Part shown: piece by piece, positions 37,721-46,434 of the stretch | Numbering within the stretch: position 1 is the stretch's first letter | How the letters are laid out: the number at the start of each line of letters is the position of its first letter | From: Methylococcus geothermalis | Lineage (GTDB): Bacteria; Pseudomonadota; Gammaproteobacteria; Methylococcales; Methylococcaceae | Direction of reading: 5' to 3' | DNA: 64,000 nt | Assembly (NCBI RefSeq): GCF_012769535.1 | Contig: NZ_CP046565.1 | Coordinates: 2,432,501-2,496,500, forward strand | Program-made: the position numbers and the translations under genes | Notes under the pieces: model-generated | Told to the model about the DNA's origin: nothing | Database searches by the model: none | What the model saw: only the letters and a program-made list of their open reading frames with translations

Positions 37721-40564
37721 ATGGCTCTATTACAAGACAAAGATTTCGGCACGCCGCCCAGCGCTTCCGACAAGATGGTGACCCTCGAAATCGACGGCTT
37801 CACCGCCACCGTGCCGGAAGGCACTTCGGTCATGCGTGCGGCCGCCAGCATCGGCATCGACATTCCCAAACTCTGCGCTACCGACAGCCTGGAACCGTTC
37901 GGCTCCTGCCGCTTGTGCGTGGTCCAGGTCGAGGGCGGGCGCGGGCTTCCGGCCTCCTGCACGACACCGGTGTTCGAGGGCATGAAGGTCGTGACCCAGA
38001 ACGACCGGCTGGCCCAGGTCCGCCGCGGCATCATGGAGCTGTACATCTCCGATCACCCGCTCGACTGCCTCACCTGCTCCGCCAATGGCAACTGCGAACT
38101 TCAGGACATGGCCGGCGTGGTCGGCCTGCGCGAGGTCCGCTACGGCTACGAAGGCAAGAACCATTTCGATGCGAAGAAAGACCTGAGCAATCCCTACTTC
38201 CAGTTCGAGCCTTCCAAGTGCATCGTCTGCTCCCGCTGCGTCCGCGCCTGCGAACAGACCCAGGGCACCTTCGCCCTCACCATCGACGGCCGCGGCTTCG
38301 AGTCCAAGATATCCCCTGGACAGAACCAGTCGTTCATGGATTCCGAATGCGTCTCCTGCGGCGCCTGCGTCCAGGCCTGCCCGACCGCGACCCTGATCGA
38401 AAAGTCCGTGGCCGAAAAGGGCCAGGCCGACCATTCGATCATCACCACCTGCGCCTATTGCGGGGTCGGCTGCTCGTTCAAGGCCGAGATGAAGGGTTCC
38501 GAGGTCGTGCGGATGGTGCCGGACAAGAACGGCCAGGCCAACCATGGCCACTCCTGCGTCAAGGGCCGCTTCGCCTTCGGTTACGCGACCCATCCGGACC
38601 GCATCACCTCGCCGATGATCCGCAAGAGCATCCATGACCCTTGGCAGAAGGTGAGCTGGGAAGAAGCGGTCAACTACGCGGCGTCCGAATTCAAGCGCAT
38701 CCAGGCCAAGTACGGCAAGGACTCCGTCGGCGGGCTCACCTCCAGCCGCTGCACCAACGAGGAAGCCTACCTGGTGCAGAAACTGGTCCGCGCCGCCTTC
38801 GGCAACAACAATGTCGACACCTGTGCCCGGGTCTGCCATTCCCCCACCGGCTACGGCCTCAAGCAGACCCTGGGTGAATCGGCCGGCACCCAGACCTTCG
38901 ACTCGGTGATGAAGTCCGACGTCATCATGGTCATCGGCGCCAACCCCACCGACGGCCACCCGGTATTCGGCTCGCTGATGAAGAAGCGGGTGCGCCAGGG
39001 CGCCAAGCTGATCGTGGTCGATCCGCGCGACATCGACATAGTCCGCTCTCCGCACATCAAGGCCGATTACCACCTGAAACTCAAGCCCGGCACCAACGTC
39101 GCCGTGGTCAACGCCCTCGCCCACGTCATCGTCACGGAGGGCTTGGTCGATGAAGCCTTCGTGAACGCGCGCTGCGAGGTGGATTCATTCAGGAAGTGGA
39201 AGGATTTCGTCGCCCAGGAGCGCAACTCTCCGGAAGCCATGGAATCCGTCACCGGCGTCCCGGCGCAAACCCTGCGCGAAGCGGCGCGGCTCTATGCCAC
39301 CGGCGGCAATGCGGCCATCTACTACGGCCTGGGCGTCACCGAACACAGCCAGGGATCGACGACGGTCATCGGCATCGCCAACCTGGCGATGGCCACCGCC
39401 AACATCGGCCGCGAAGGCGTAGGCGTCAACCCGCTGCGCGGCCAGAACAACGTGCAGGGTTCCTGCGACATGGGTTCGTTCCCGCACGAACTGCCGGGCT
39501 ACCGCCACGTCTCCGACGCCACGATCCGCGCCCAGTTCGAAGCGGCCTGGAACGCCAAGCTGGACCCCGAACCGGGCCTGCGCATTCCCAACATGTTCTC
39601 GGCGGCGCTGGACGGCAGCTTCAAGGGCCTTTATTGCGAGGGCGAGGACATCGCCCAGTCCGATCCGGACACCCAACACGTATTCGCGGCGCTGGAGGCG
39701 ATGGAATGCGTCGTCGTCCAGGACCTGTTCCTGAACGAAACCGCCAAGTTCGCCCATGTCTTCCTGCCCGGCGCCTCCTTCCTGGAGAAGAGCGGCACCT
39801 TCACCAACGCGGAACGGCGCATTTCGCCGGTGCGCCGGGTGATGCCGCCACTGGCGGGTTACGAGGACTGGCAGGTGACCCAGATGCTGGCCAACGCGCT
39901 GGGCTATCCGATGAACTACAGCCATGCTTCGGAAATCCTGGACGAGATCGCCAGCCTGGTGCCGACCTTCAGCAGGGTCAGCTTCAAGCGCCTGGATGAA
40001 GTCGGCAGCCTGCAGTGGCCGTGCAACGAGGAAGCGCCGGACGGCACGCCCACCATGCACGTCGACCATTTCGTGCGGGGGAAAGGCCGGTTCATGCTGA
40101 CCGAGTACGTCCCCACCGAGGAGCGCACCAGCAGCAAATTCCCGCTGATCCTGACCACGGGCCGCATCCTGTCGCAGTACAACGTGGGCGCGCAGACCCG
40201 CCGCACCGCCAACACCGCCTGGCATCCGGAGGACCGCCTGGAAATCCATCCGCACGACGCCGAAAACCGCGGTATCAATGACGGCGACTGGGTTGGCATC
40301 AAGAGCCGCCAGGGCGAGACGGTGCTGCGCGCCGTGGTTTCCGAGCGCATGCAGCCGGGAGTGGTCTACACCACGTTCCATTTCCCGGAATCCGGTGCCA
40401 ACGTCATCACCACCGACAATTCGGACTGGGCGACCAACTGTCCCGAATACAAGGTGACCGCCGTGCAGGTAACCAAGGTCAATGCGCCTTCGGAGTGGCA
40501 GGAGAAGTTCCGCAGCTTTACGGAAGAGCAGTTGTCCTTCCTGGAAAAGGCCACGGCGGGCTGA
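37721..40564 (+). CDS. fdsA: NAD-dependent formate dehydrogenase alpha (catalytic, molybdenum) subunit
   Basis: The 947-residue catalytic subunit has a NuoG-like N-terminal [2Fe-2S] domain (GSCRLCVVQVEGG), a His-Cys cluster region (DCLTCSANGNCELQ), two ferredoxin-type clusters (CIVCSRCVRACEQ and CVSCGACVQACPT), then the molybdopterin domain with ITTCAYCGVGCSF. The likely metal ligand is the second Cys in CARVCHSPTGYG; it is a normal Cys codon, so this is not a selenoprotein. A strong ribosome site (GAGGAGA) precedes ATG 37721. The C-terminal cofactor-binding domain is intact. Confidence 0.97.
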   Translation: MALLQDKDFGTPPSASDKMVTLEIDGFTATVPEGTSVMRAAASIGIDIPKLCATDSLEPFGSCRLCVVQVEGGRGLPASCTTPVFEGMKVVTQNDRLAQVRRGIMELYISDHPLDCLTCSANGNCELQDMAGVVGLREVRYGYEGKNHFDAKKDLSNPYFQFEPSKCIVCSRCVRACEQTQGTFALTIDGRGFESKISPGQNQSFMDSECVSCGACVQACPTATLIEKSVAEKGQADHSIITTCAYCGVGCSFKAEMKGSEVVRMVPDKNGQANHGHSCVKGRFAFGYATHPDRITSPMIRKSIHDPWQKVSWEEAVNYAASEFKRIQAKYGKDSVGGLTSSRCTNEEAYLVQKLVRAAFGNNNVDTCARVCHSPTGYGLKQTLGESAGTQTFDSVMKSDVIMVIGANPTDGHPVFGSLMKKRVRQGAKLIVVDPRDIDIVRSPHIKADYHLKLKPGTNVAVVNALAHVIVTEGLVDEAFVNARCEVDSFRKWKDFVAQERNSPEAMESVTGVPAQTLREAARLYATGGNAAIYYGLGVTEHSQGSTTVIGIANLAMATANIGREGVGVNPLRGQNNVQGSCDMGSFPHELPGYRHVSDATIRAQFEAAWNAKLDPEPGLRIPNMFSAALDGSFKGLYCEGEDIAQSDPDTQHVFAALEAMECVVVQDLFLNETAKFAHVFLPGASFLEKSGTFTNAERRISPVRRVMPPLAGYEDWQVTQMLANALGYPMNYSHASEILDEIASLVPTFSRVSFKRLDEVGSLQWPCNEEAPDGTPTMHVDHFVRGKGRFMLTEYVPTEERTSSKFPLILTTGRILSQYNVGAQTRRTANTAWHPEDRLEIHPHDAENRGINDGDWVGIKSRQGETVLRAVVSERMQPGVVYTTFHFPESGANVITTDNSDWATNCPEYKVTAVQVTKVNAPSEWQEKFRSFTEEQLSFLEKATAG

Positions 40565-40570
40565 TTCGGG

Positions 40571-41473
40571 ATGGTGGGCCCGGCGGCGACCGTCTTGGAT
40601 CCGGTTCCGTGCCCGAGCGGCGAGGACGACGCGCCGGGTGGGTGGGACCTGGAAGACGGAAGCCGGCCCAGCCATAGCCGGGTCACGGTCAAACGCCTGC
40701 GTGACGGGATCGCCAGCATCGAGACCGACGAGGTGGCCGAGGAGGTGCCCGTCGCGCTGGTCTACAACGGGGTGCCGCATGTCGTCATGCTGGCGACACC
40801 CCTGGACCTGGAGGATTTCGCGATCGGCTTCAGCCTGACCGAGGGCATCGTCCGCTCGCCGTCCGAAATCCTGGCGGTCCGCGCCCACAACCGCAGCGAA
40901 GGCATCGAGGTGAGACTGCGCATCACCGAGGAACGTTTCGCCGGCCTGCCGGGCAAGGAGCGCAATCTCACCGGCCGTACCGGCTGCGGCCTGTGCGGCT
41001 CGGCGACCCTGCAACAGGCGGTGCGTCATCCTCCGCCCGTCGGGACGGGCGCCGGCGTGGCGGTGGCCGATCTGCGCCGCGCCCAGGAGGAATTGCGCGC
41101 GCGGCAGGACATCAATTCGTTGACCGGCGCGGTGCATGCCGCGGCTTGGGTCGTGCCCGGCAAGGGCCTCGTTCACTTGCGGGAAGACGTCGGCCGCCAC
41201 AACGCCCTGGACAAGCTGATCGGGGTCTTGGCGAAAACCCGCGCGTCCCGGAACGAAGGCTTCGTCCTGGTCACCAGCCGAGCCAGCTACGAGATGGTAC
41301 AGAAATGCGCGGAGGCTGGCATCGGCTTTCTGGCGGCGATTTCAGCGCCTACCGGCCTTGCCGTCCGGCTCGCGGTAGAGACCGGCCTGACCCTGGTCGG
41401 TTTCGTCCGCGGCGAGACGTGTGTGGTTTATGCCCATCCTCACCGGCTGCACGAACAATCAGCGAGTTTCTAA
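40571..41473 (+). CDS. fdhD: Formate dehydrogenase accessory sulfurtransferase
   Basis: FdhD carries sulfur from a cysteine desulfurase to the molybdenum cofactor and is needed for active formate dehydrogenase. The 300-residue protein has the catalytic two-Cys loop TGCGLCGSATLQQ and conserved HAAAWV, REDVGRHNALDKLIG and SRASYEMVQK. It begins seven bases after fdsA, so it is part of the operon. The role of FdhD is established in E. coli; here it is inferred from the motifs and position. Confidence 0.96.
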   Translation: MVGPAATVLDPVPCPSGEDDAPGGWDLEDGSRPSHSRVTVKRLRDGIASIETDEVAEEVPVALVYNGVPHVVMLATPLDLEDFAIGFSLTEGIVRSPSEILAVRAHNRSEGIEVRLRITEERFAGLPGKERNLTGRTGCGLCGSATLQQAVRHPPPVGTGAGVAVADLRRAQEELRARQDINSLTGAVHAAAWVVPGKGLVHLREDVGRHNALDKLIGVLAKTRASRNEGFVLVTSRASYEMVQKCAEAGIGFLAAISAPTGLAVRLAVETGLTLVGFVRGETCVVYAHPHRLHEQSASF

Positions 41474-41505
41474 CCCACAATGCCAAGAAGGAGCCCAGGT
41501 TCCAC

Positions 41506-41739
41506 ATGCATAAAGAAAACCTTGTCAAGATGGCAAACAACATCAGCGCATTTTTCCAGGCCGAGCCCGACCACGCCGTAGCCGTCCAGGGAATGGTCGA
41601 TCATTTGCACAAGTTCTGGGAGCCCCGGATGCGCCGGCAGATCATCGCCCACCTCCAGGCCGGCGGGGAAGGACTGAGCCCGCTGGCGTGCGACGCCGTG
41701 GCCGTCCTCAGGGACGAACAGCAGAAGAACGCGGCCTGA
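41506..41739 (+). CDS. fdsD: NAD-dependent formate dehydrogenase delta subunit
   Basis: The 77-residue protein (MHKENLVKMANNISAFF, then FWEPRMRRQIIAHL) matches FdsD, a small protein that ends many fds operons and is needed for enzyme activity in some hosts. The upstream in-frame extension is a shadow of fdhD. AAGGAG lies 13 bases before ATG 41506, a long spacing; ATG 41530 is an alternative start. Confidence 0.9.
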   Translation: MHKENLVKMANNISAFFQAEPDHAVAVQGMVDHLHKFWEPRMRRQIIAHLQAGGEGLSPLACDAVAVLRDEQQKNAA

Positions 41740-41867
41740 GCGGATACCCCGGCCGCCTCGCCGCCGAACAAGATATCTCGCTCAGATACCCCGCATTTGC
41801 GGGGTCTTGTACGAAACTTAGGCTCTGGCCGAGCGCGAACGTCGTGAGGCTCTTGCTTTGCTTCATT

Positions 41868-41895
41868 ATTTCCATAATCATAGAAATATGGAAAT
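41868..41895 (+). promoter_or_regulatory. Inverted repeat overlapping the arsR start, probable ArsR operator
   Basis: ATTTCCAT (41868-41875) is mirrored perfectly by ATGGAAAT (41888-41895) with a 12-base centre. The second arm contains the arsR start codon. Placement and AT-rich composition fit an autorepressor binding site. Confidence 0.5.
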
Positions 41896-42229
41896 CAAGT
41901 CCGTCGTCACCGCGCTTGCCGCCCTTGCCCAGAATTCCCGCCTGGCGGTGTTCCGTCTGCTGGTCCAGACCGGGCCAGGAGGCCTGTCTGCGGGCAGTAT
42001 CTCGGAGGCGCTGGGAATTGCGCCATCATCTTTGTCGTTCCACCTCAAAGAACTCGCCCATGCCGGTCTGATCAGATCACGGCAGGAGAGCCGCTATGTC
42101 ATCTATTCGGCAAATTTTCAGGCGATGAACGAGCTGATCGGCTTTCTGACCGAGAATTGTTGCAGCGGCGCCCCCTGCACGACATCAACCCCGATTCAAT
42201 GCGCAAGCGATCAGGAGACCCGTGAATGA
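41888..42229 (+). CDS. arsR: ArsR-family transcriptional repressor
   Basis: The 113-residue winged-helix protein (MEIKSVVTALAALAQNSRL, recognition helix SSLSFHLKELAHAGLI) controls the arsenic genes that follow. Cys 91, 92 and 97 near the C-terminus (ENCCSGAPC) resemble the As(III) site of Acidithiobacillus-type ArsR rather than the CVC site in the DNA-binding helix of E. coli plasmid ArsR. The start at 41888 fits the family; an upstream ATG at 41858 lies within the operator region. The gene overlaps arsC by four bases. Confidence 0.9.
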   Translation: MEIKSVVTALAALAQNSRLAVFRLLVQTGPGGLSAGSISEALGIAPSSLSFHLKELAHAGLIRSRQESRYVIYSANFQAMNELIGFLTENCCSGAPCTTSTPIQCASDQETRE

Positions 42230-42723
42230 GCGAGAGAACCTACAACGTGCTTTTTCTGTGTACCGGCAATTCGGCCCGCAGCATCATGGCGGAGGCGCTG
42301 CTCAACCACCTCGGCAGGGGGCGTTTCCGCGCCTACAGCGCCGGCAGCCATCCAACCGGTCACGTCAATCCGCTGGCGCTGGAGCGGCTGGAAAAAGAAG
42401 GCATTCCGGCGGAAGGGGCACGCAGCAAGAGCTGGGACGAGTTCGCCAGCCCCGGCGCACCGCCGCTGGACTTCGTCATCACCGTCTGCGACGACGCCGC
42501 GGGCGAAGTGTGCCCGGCTTGGCCCGGTCAGCCCCTCACCGCCCATTGGGGCCTGGCCGATCCGGCCGCCGTCGAGGGCTCCGAAGGTGAGCGACGGCTC
42601 GCATTCGCCCAAGCCTTCGCTCTTCTCGCGCGACGCATCGCCTTGTTCACTGCCCTCAATCCGCTCAGCCTGGAACGGCTCGCCCTGGAGCGGAAGCTTC
42701 GCGAAATAGGACGCACGGGTTAG
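42226..42723 (+). CDS. arsC: Arsenate reductase, low-molecular-weight phosphatase type (copy 1)
   Basis: It reduces arsenate to arsenite. The 165-residue protein has the CX5R loop FLCTGNSARS with Cys 12 and a redox pair at Cys 88 and 96 (VCDDAAGEVC), as in thioredoxin-coupled ArsC. AYSAGSHPTGHVNP is also conserved. It is translated from an ATGA overlap with arsR. A second, related copy follows immediately. Confidence 0.92.
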   Translation: MSERTYNVLFLCTGNSARSIMAEALLNHLGRGRFRAYSAGSHPTGHVNPLALERLEKEGIPAEGARSKSWDEFASPGAPPLDFVITVCDDAAGEVCPAWPGQPLTAHWGLADPAAVEGSEGERRLAFAQAFALLARRIALFTALNPLSLERLALERKLREIGRTG

Positions 42724-42778
42724 CGCACGTTGGATGGGAGAGATGGCCTCTTCGGCATTTGAAGCGAAGGAAACACTC

Positions 42779-43267
42779 ATGAACCCAAAATTGATCAACG
42801 TGCTGGTGCTCTGCACCGGCAATTCCTGCCGCAGCATCCTAGGCGAAGCGCTGCTCAACCATCTCGGCGGAGACCGCCTCCGGGCTTGGAGCGCCGGGAG
42901 CCATCCGACCGGGACGGTCAATCCCCACGCCCTGGCGGCCTTGCGCAGGCACGGCCTGCCCGCGGACGGCTTGCGCAGCAAGTCCTGGGATGCCCTCGGC
43001 GACATCGTATTCGACATCGTGATCACCGTGTGCGACGAGGCGGCGGGAGAGGCCTGCCCGGTCTACCTGGGCCGGGCCATTCGAGGCCATTGGGGCATGC
43101 CGGATCCGGCCAAGGCGACGGGCACGCTGGCGGAAATAGACCGTGTGTTCGACGCAACATTCGAAATCTTGGAGAACAGGGCGCGGGCGTTGCTGGCCCT
43201 GCCGATTGAACACATGAGCCCCGCCGAGCTTTCGGCGGAACTGGAACGCATCGGGAAAATCGCATGA
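42779..43267 (+). CDS. arsC: Arsenate reductase, low-molecular-weight phosphatase type (copy 2)
   Basis: The 162-residue paralogue of the preceding arsC has the same CX5R loop (VLCTGNSCRS, Cys 12 and an extra Cys 17) and the pair Cys 85/93 (VCDEAAGEAC). It differs from copy 1 at many positions, including most of the C-terminus, so it is an old duplication or a separate acquisition. ATG 42779 is preceded by GAAGGA; the frame upstream of it is probably untranslated. Confidence 0.9.
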   Translation: MNPKLINVLVLCTGNSCRSILGEALLNHLGGDRLRAWSAGSHPTGTVNPHALAALRRHGLPADGLRSKSWDALGDIVFDIVITVCDEAAGEACPVYLGRAIRGHWGMPDPAKATGTLAEIDRVFDATFEILENRARALLALPIEHMSPAELSAELERIGKIA

Positions 43268-43451
43268 AGAAGCCCAAGCCGTCCCCTAGTCCCCCGCAAG
43301 CGCATGACAAGTATCTGTTGGCATGCTGACCCCAAAATGGTTTATCTGGCGATTCCTAGCCTTCCCGGCGGAGGCGGCCGAAGCGCTGAGCCAGATCTGC
43401 AGGTAAATTTCTTTGTTCGATAACCCGATTTGATCCCAGAGAACCACGGCC

Positions 43452-44669
43452 ATGACAAAGCAGAAAACCCGAAACACCGCGACGATCACCCATTCCCCGA
43501 CGGACGGCCCATCTCGGTTTGTGAGGAAACCTGCACGGGCAACCGTCGGCAGCAAGTCAATGGCACCGTCAAAGCCACAACGGTTGAGCGTATTCGATCG
43601 CTATCTGACTCTCTGGGTAGTTCTTTGCATTGTTGCTGGCGTTGGTCTGGGGCATCTCTTCCCCGGCGCGTTTCACGCAGTAGGACGATTAGAGATCGGG
43701 AAGATCAATCTACCGGTCGCCGCGCTGATCTGGCTAATGATCATTCCCACGTTATTAAAAATAAACCTCAAAGCGATGAAAGGCGTCGTGCAGCACTGGC
43801 GCGGAGTGGGGGTAACTTTGTTGGTAAACTGGGGCGTGAAACCATTCTCGATGGCGCTCTTGGGATGGCTCTTCGTCGGCAAACTGTTTCGTCCATGGCT
43901 CCCGGTCGATCAGATCGACTCCTACATCGCCGGTTTGATACTTCTGGCAGCAGCGCCATGCACGGCGATGGTATTCATCTGGAGCCATCTCGCGCGCGGC
44001 GAACCTCACTTCACCTTATCGCAGGTGGCGCTCAACGATGTCATCATGGTCATCGCCTTCGCGCCCATCGTCGGATTGCTTCTGGGATTGTCGGCCATTA
44101 CTGTGCCCTGGGACACATTGTTCCTATCGGTACTGCTTTATATCGTCATCCCCCTGGCGCTGGCGAATTTCGGACGCGCGCTTGTATTACGCCACGAGCA
44201 TGGATATGTGCGCCTGGACCGCCTGTTGAAGGTTTTGCATCCCGTATCATTGACGGCGCTCCTAGGCACGTTGGTTTTGCTGTTCGGTTTCCAAGGCGAG
44301 CAGATACTCGCTCAGCCTCTGGTCATCCTACTCCTGGCGGTGCCCATCCTGATCCAGGTATTTCTTAATTCGGGACTTGCCTATTTGCTCAACCGTGCCG
44401 TTCGGTCACCCCATTGCATTGCGGGACCGTCGGCTCTCATCGGGGCCAGCAACTTCTTCGAACTTGCCGTCGCTACGGCCATTGCCCTATTCGGTTTCGA
44501 ATCCGGCGCCGCATTGGCGACTGTCGTAGGTGTTTTGATCGAGGTGCCGGTGATGTTGTTGGCAGTGGGGGTGGTCAACCGCAGCCGCGCTTGGTACGAG
44601 CTGCGTTCAGGCGTTCCCGGTTACGAAGAATGCTGCCCGGTGGACGTGCATCGGCATGCAGGCAAATGA
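43452..44669 (+). CDS. acr3: Arsenite efflux transporter, ACR3 family
   Basis: This membrane carrier of about ten helices expels arsenite. Family motifs include FDRYLTLWVVLCIVAGVG, the catalytic Cys in LAAAPCTAMVFIWSHL, LNDVIMVIAFAPIVG and GASNFFELAVATAIALFG. With ATG 43452 it has 405 residues; the first 36 are polar and not part of the usual fold, so ATG 43560 (MAPSKPQRLSVFDRY) may be the true start. Base composition is more AT-rich than the formate dehydrogenase genes. It follows the two arsC genes after a 184-base gap. Confidence 0.92.
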   Translation: MTKQKTRNTATITHSPTDGPSRFVRKPARATVGSKSMAPSKPQRLSVFDRYLTLWVVLCIVAGVGLGHLFPGAFHAVGRLEIGKINLPVAALIWLMIIPTLLKINLKAMKGVVQHWRGVGVTLLVNWGVKPFSMALLGWLFVGKLFRPWLPVDQIDSYIAGLILLAAAPCTAMVFIWSHLARGEPHFTLSQVALNDVIMVIAFAPIVGLLLGLSAITVPWDTLFLSVLLYIVIPLALANFGRALVLRHEHGYVRLDRLLKVLHPVSLTALLGTLVLLFGFQGEQILAQPLVILLLAVPILIQVFLNSGLAYLLNRAVRSPHCIAGPSALIGASNFFELAVATAIALFGFESGAALATVVGVLIEVPVMLLAVGVVNRSRAWYELRSGVPGYEECCPVDVHRHAGK

Positions 44670-44815
44670 ATGGCGGAGCGTGCCGTTGACCCGCTAGTCA
44701 ATAGAGAATAGGCCTCCATACCGTCATTTTTCCACCTGTTTGGTGATGTTGAACCATGGTTTGCTATTAAGCCGGCAGCATTTGGTCTCCAACCTGAAAG
44801 TATGAGGTAATCGCC

Positions 44816-45160
44816 ATGCCTAAAATCGTGATCCATATATTTCACGCCGACGAATCTTCCCTCGGAACCGGTTCACACTTGGCGGAGCGCATTCGCCAAA
44901 TCAAGGATGAAAGAGGATTGGCTCTCGAAGTATACGTATTCGGCCCAGCGGAGAAGGCCCTTATGAACCCCGACTTTTCAACTTTCAATACCGCCATTGA
45001 CGGGCTCGTGAAGGAAGGTATCGCCGTTTACACTTGCATTGATATCGCCAAGGCCATAGCCGCTGAGGAGGCCTTTAGGGCACGGGGAATCCAGATGGCC
45101 TATGCACGCGACAAGTTCTCCGAATACGCCCTCGAAGGTGCCACGGTCATCGGGTTTTAG
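44816..45160 (+). CDS. DsrE-family sulfur-relay protein
   Basis: The 114-residue protein (MPKIVIHIFHADESSLG ... LALEVYVFGPAEKALM ... GIAVYTCIDIAKAIA) matches the DsrE/DsrF-like fold. DsrE proteins carry sulfur on a Cys; here the only Cys is in VYTCIDIAKA. A good ribosome site (GAGGTAA) precedes the ATG. Its position between the arsenic genes and a TauE/CoA-disulfide-reductase group suggests a role in sulfur trafficking. Confidence 0.8.
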   Translation: MPKIVIHIFHADESSLGTGSHLAERIRQIKDERGLALEVYVFGPAEKALMNPDFSTFNTAIDGLVKEGIAVYTCIDIAKAIAAEEAFRARGIQMAYARDKFSEYALEGATVIGF

Positions 45161-45262
45161 CTATCAAGATACGCCGTCGGGGAGCGTGTGGCGTAATGAC
45201 ATCGTGACGGGAAACGTCGCTCGTGAACTCAAGCGCAGTATAACCGATCGGAAGGAGTCTCC

Positions 45263-45640
45263 ATGCAAAATCACCATATCCGTGGCGAACGCATCGAATC
45301 ATCATACACCCATGCGTCGGCACGGGGCTTTGTGCTGCGACTCAGAGCTGGACATGCAGATCGCGCAGATGGCTTCAAGCCAGTCGAGACGTGGTTCGCC
45401 GCGGCGGATTTCGTGGCCAAACCGTCCGGAATATCGCTTGATGAGACAGGGATCGAATTCGAAGCCCCCTCACGACAAACCTCCTTCGCTGATGCGGATC
45501 CGCCATGTGCTGCACCTTGCCAGCGAAGCAGCAAAAGAACGCCGCGACCGGTCAGTGACCTTGGCCGGACCCAACAGCATGGTATTCCAGACCCTCACTC
45601 GGGCGCTTCCATTGAAGGGGATGGGGAGATGATCCCATGA
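45263..45640 (+). CDS. Small unrecognised protein, translationally coupled to tauE
   Basis: The 125-residue frame has a near-ideal ribosome site (AAGGAGTCTCC before ATG 45263) and an ATGA overlap with the following tauE, so translation is likely. The sequence (MQNHHIRGERIESSYTHAS ... ETWFAAADFVAKPSG) is polar and rich in Arg, Ala, Ser and Pro, with two Cys in DPPCAAPCQ. It matches nothing I know. It may be a degraded gene kept as a coupling leader, since another frame on the same strand is also open here. Confidence 0.45.
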   Translation: MQNHHIRGERIESSYTHASARGFVLRLRAGHADRADGFKPVETWFAAADFVAKPSGISLDETGIEFEAPSRQTSFADADPPCAAPCQRSSKRTPRPVSDLGRTQQHGIPDPHSGASIEGDGEMIP

Positions 45641-46434
45641 GCCTGATCGTCGTGGGCGGATTATTCGTCCTGGCCATCGTTTCGGGAATGCTGGGCTTGG
45701 GCGTGGCCTTCGCGGCCGTCCCCTTTCTTTCCCTGTTCCTGCCCGATCTGGTGCATCAGGTCCAGCCGTTGTCCTTGCTGCTCAACGGCATCACCGCGCT
45801 GTTCTCGGTCTTCGGCTTCGCCCAAAGCGGTTATGTGGACTGGCGGAAGGCGATTCTGCTGGCGGTCGTCACGACGATTTTCGCTCCTCTGGGGGCTTGG
45901 CTGGTTCAGCGCGTCGAGGTGCACTGGGTATGGTGGCTCTACCTCGCGGCCGTCGCCTATCTGGCGTTCAATCTGTTCCGTCCCGTAAAGACGCAAAGCC
46001 GGCAGGAACGCTTTCCTCTCGCCCTGGCCTTGGCCGCCCCCATCTCGGTACTGTCAGGGTTCCTCGGGGTTGGTCCCGGATTCTTGCTCATGCCGACCCT
46101 GATCCTCACCGGGCACGATCCCAAGAAAGCGGCCGGCATCAACGCATTTGCGGTCACCCCTCCGTCCTTTTCGTCATACTTGCCCCATATCGGCACCGCA
46201 CGGCTCGATGCGACACTTACGGTGACCCTGTTGTTATTCGGCGCCTTGGGTTCGTACCTGGGATCGCGGTTGACCAGTCTCTATGTGCCCTCGATCCGCA
46301 TCAAACAGTTGTTCGGAGTACTGATCGTCCTGGTCACACTCTATAAGCTCTCGACCCTGCCGGGCTATAGCCTTCACGGCGTGTACGACAAGCTATCGTC
46401 GATTTGGCATTGCCTGGCGGTCTGCCTGCAATGA
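45637..46434 (+). CDS. TauE/SafE-family membrane permease (sulfite or organosulfur exporter type)
   Basis: The 265-residue protein has eight or so hydrophobic segments in two related halves (VVGGLFVLAIVSGMLGLGV and PISVLSGFLGVGPGFLL), each with the Gly-rich pattern of the TauE family. These carriers move sulfite, sulfoacetate or related anions. It overlaps the small upstream frame and the downstream FmdE-like gene by four bases each. With DsrE and CoA-disulfide reductase nearby, a sulfur anion is the likely cargo; this is inference. Confidence 0.87.
   Translation: MSLIVVGGLFVLAIVSGMLGLGVAFAAVPFLSLFLPDLVHQVQPLSLLLNGITALFSVFGFAQSGYVDWRKAILLAVVTTIFAPLGAWLVQRVEVHWVWWLYLAAVAYLAFNLFRPVKTQSRQERFPLALALAAPISVLSGFLGVGPGFLLMPTLILTGHDPKKAAGINAFAVTPPSFSSYLPHIGTARLDATLTVTLLLFGALGSYLGSRLTSLYVPSIRIKQLFGVLIVLVTLYKLSTLPGYSLHGVYDKLSSIWHCLAVCLQ

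Noticed and set aside
43268..43451. Possible insertion-sequence remnant upstream of acr3
   Set aside because: A few bases recall transposon ends, but there are no paired inverted repeats, target duplication or transposase fragment.
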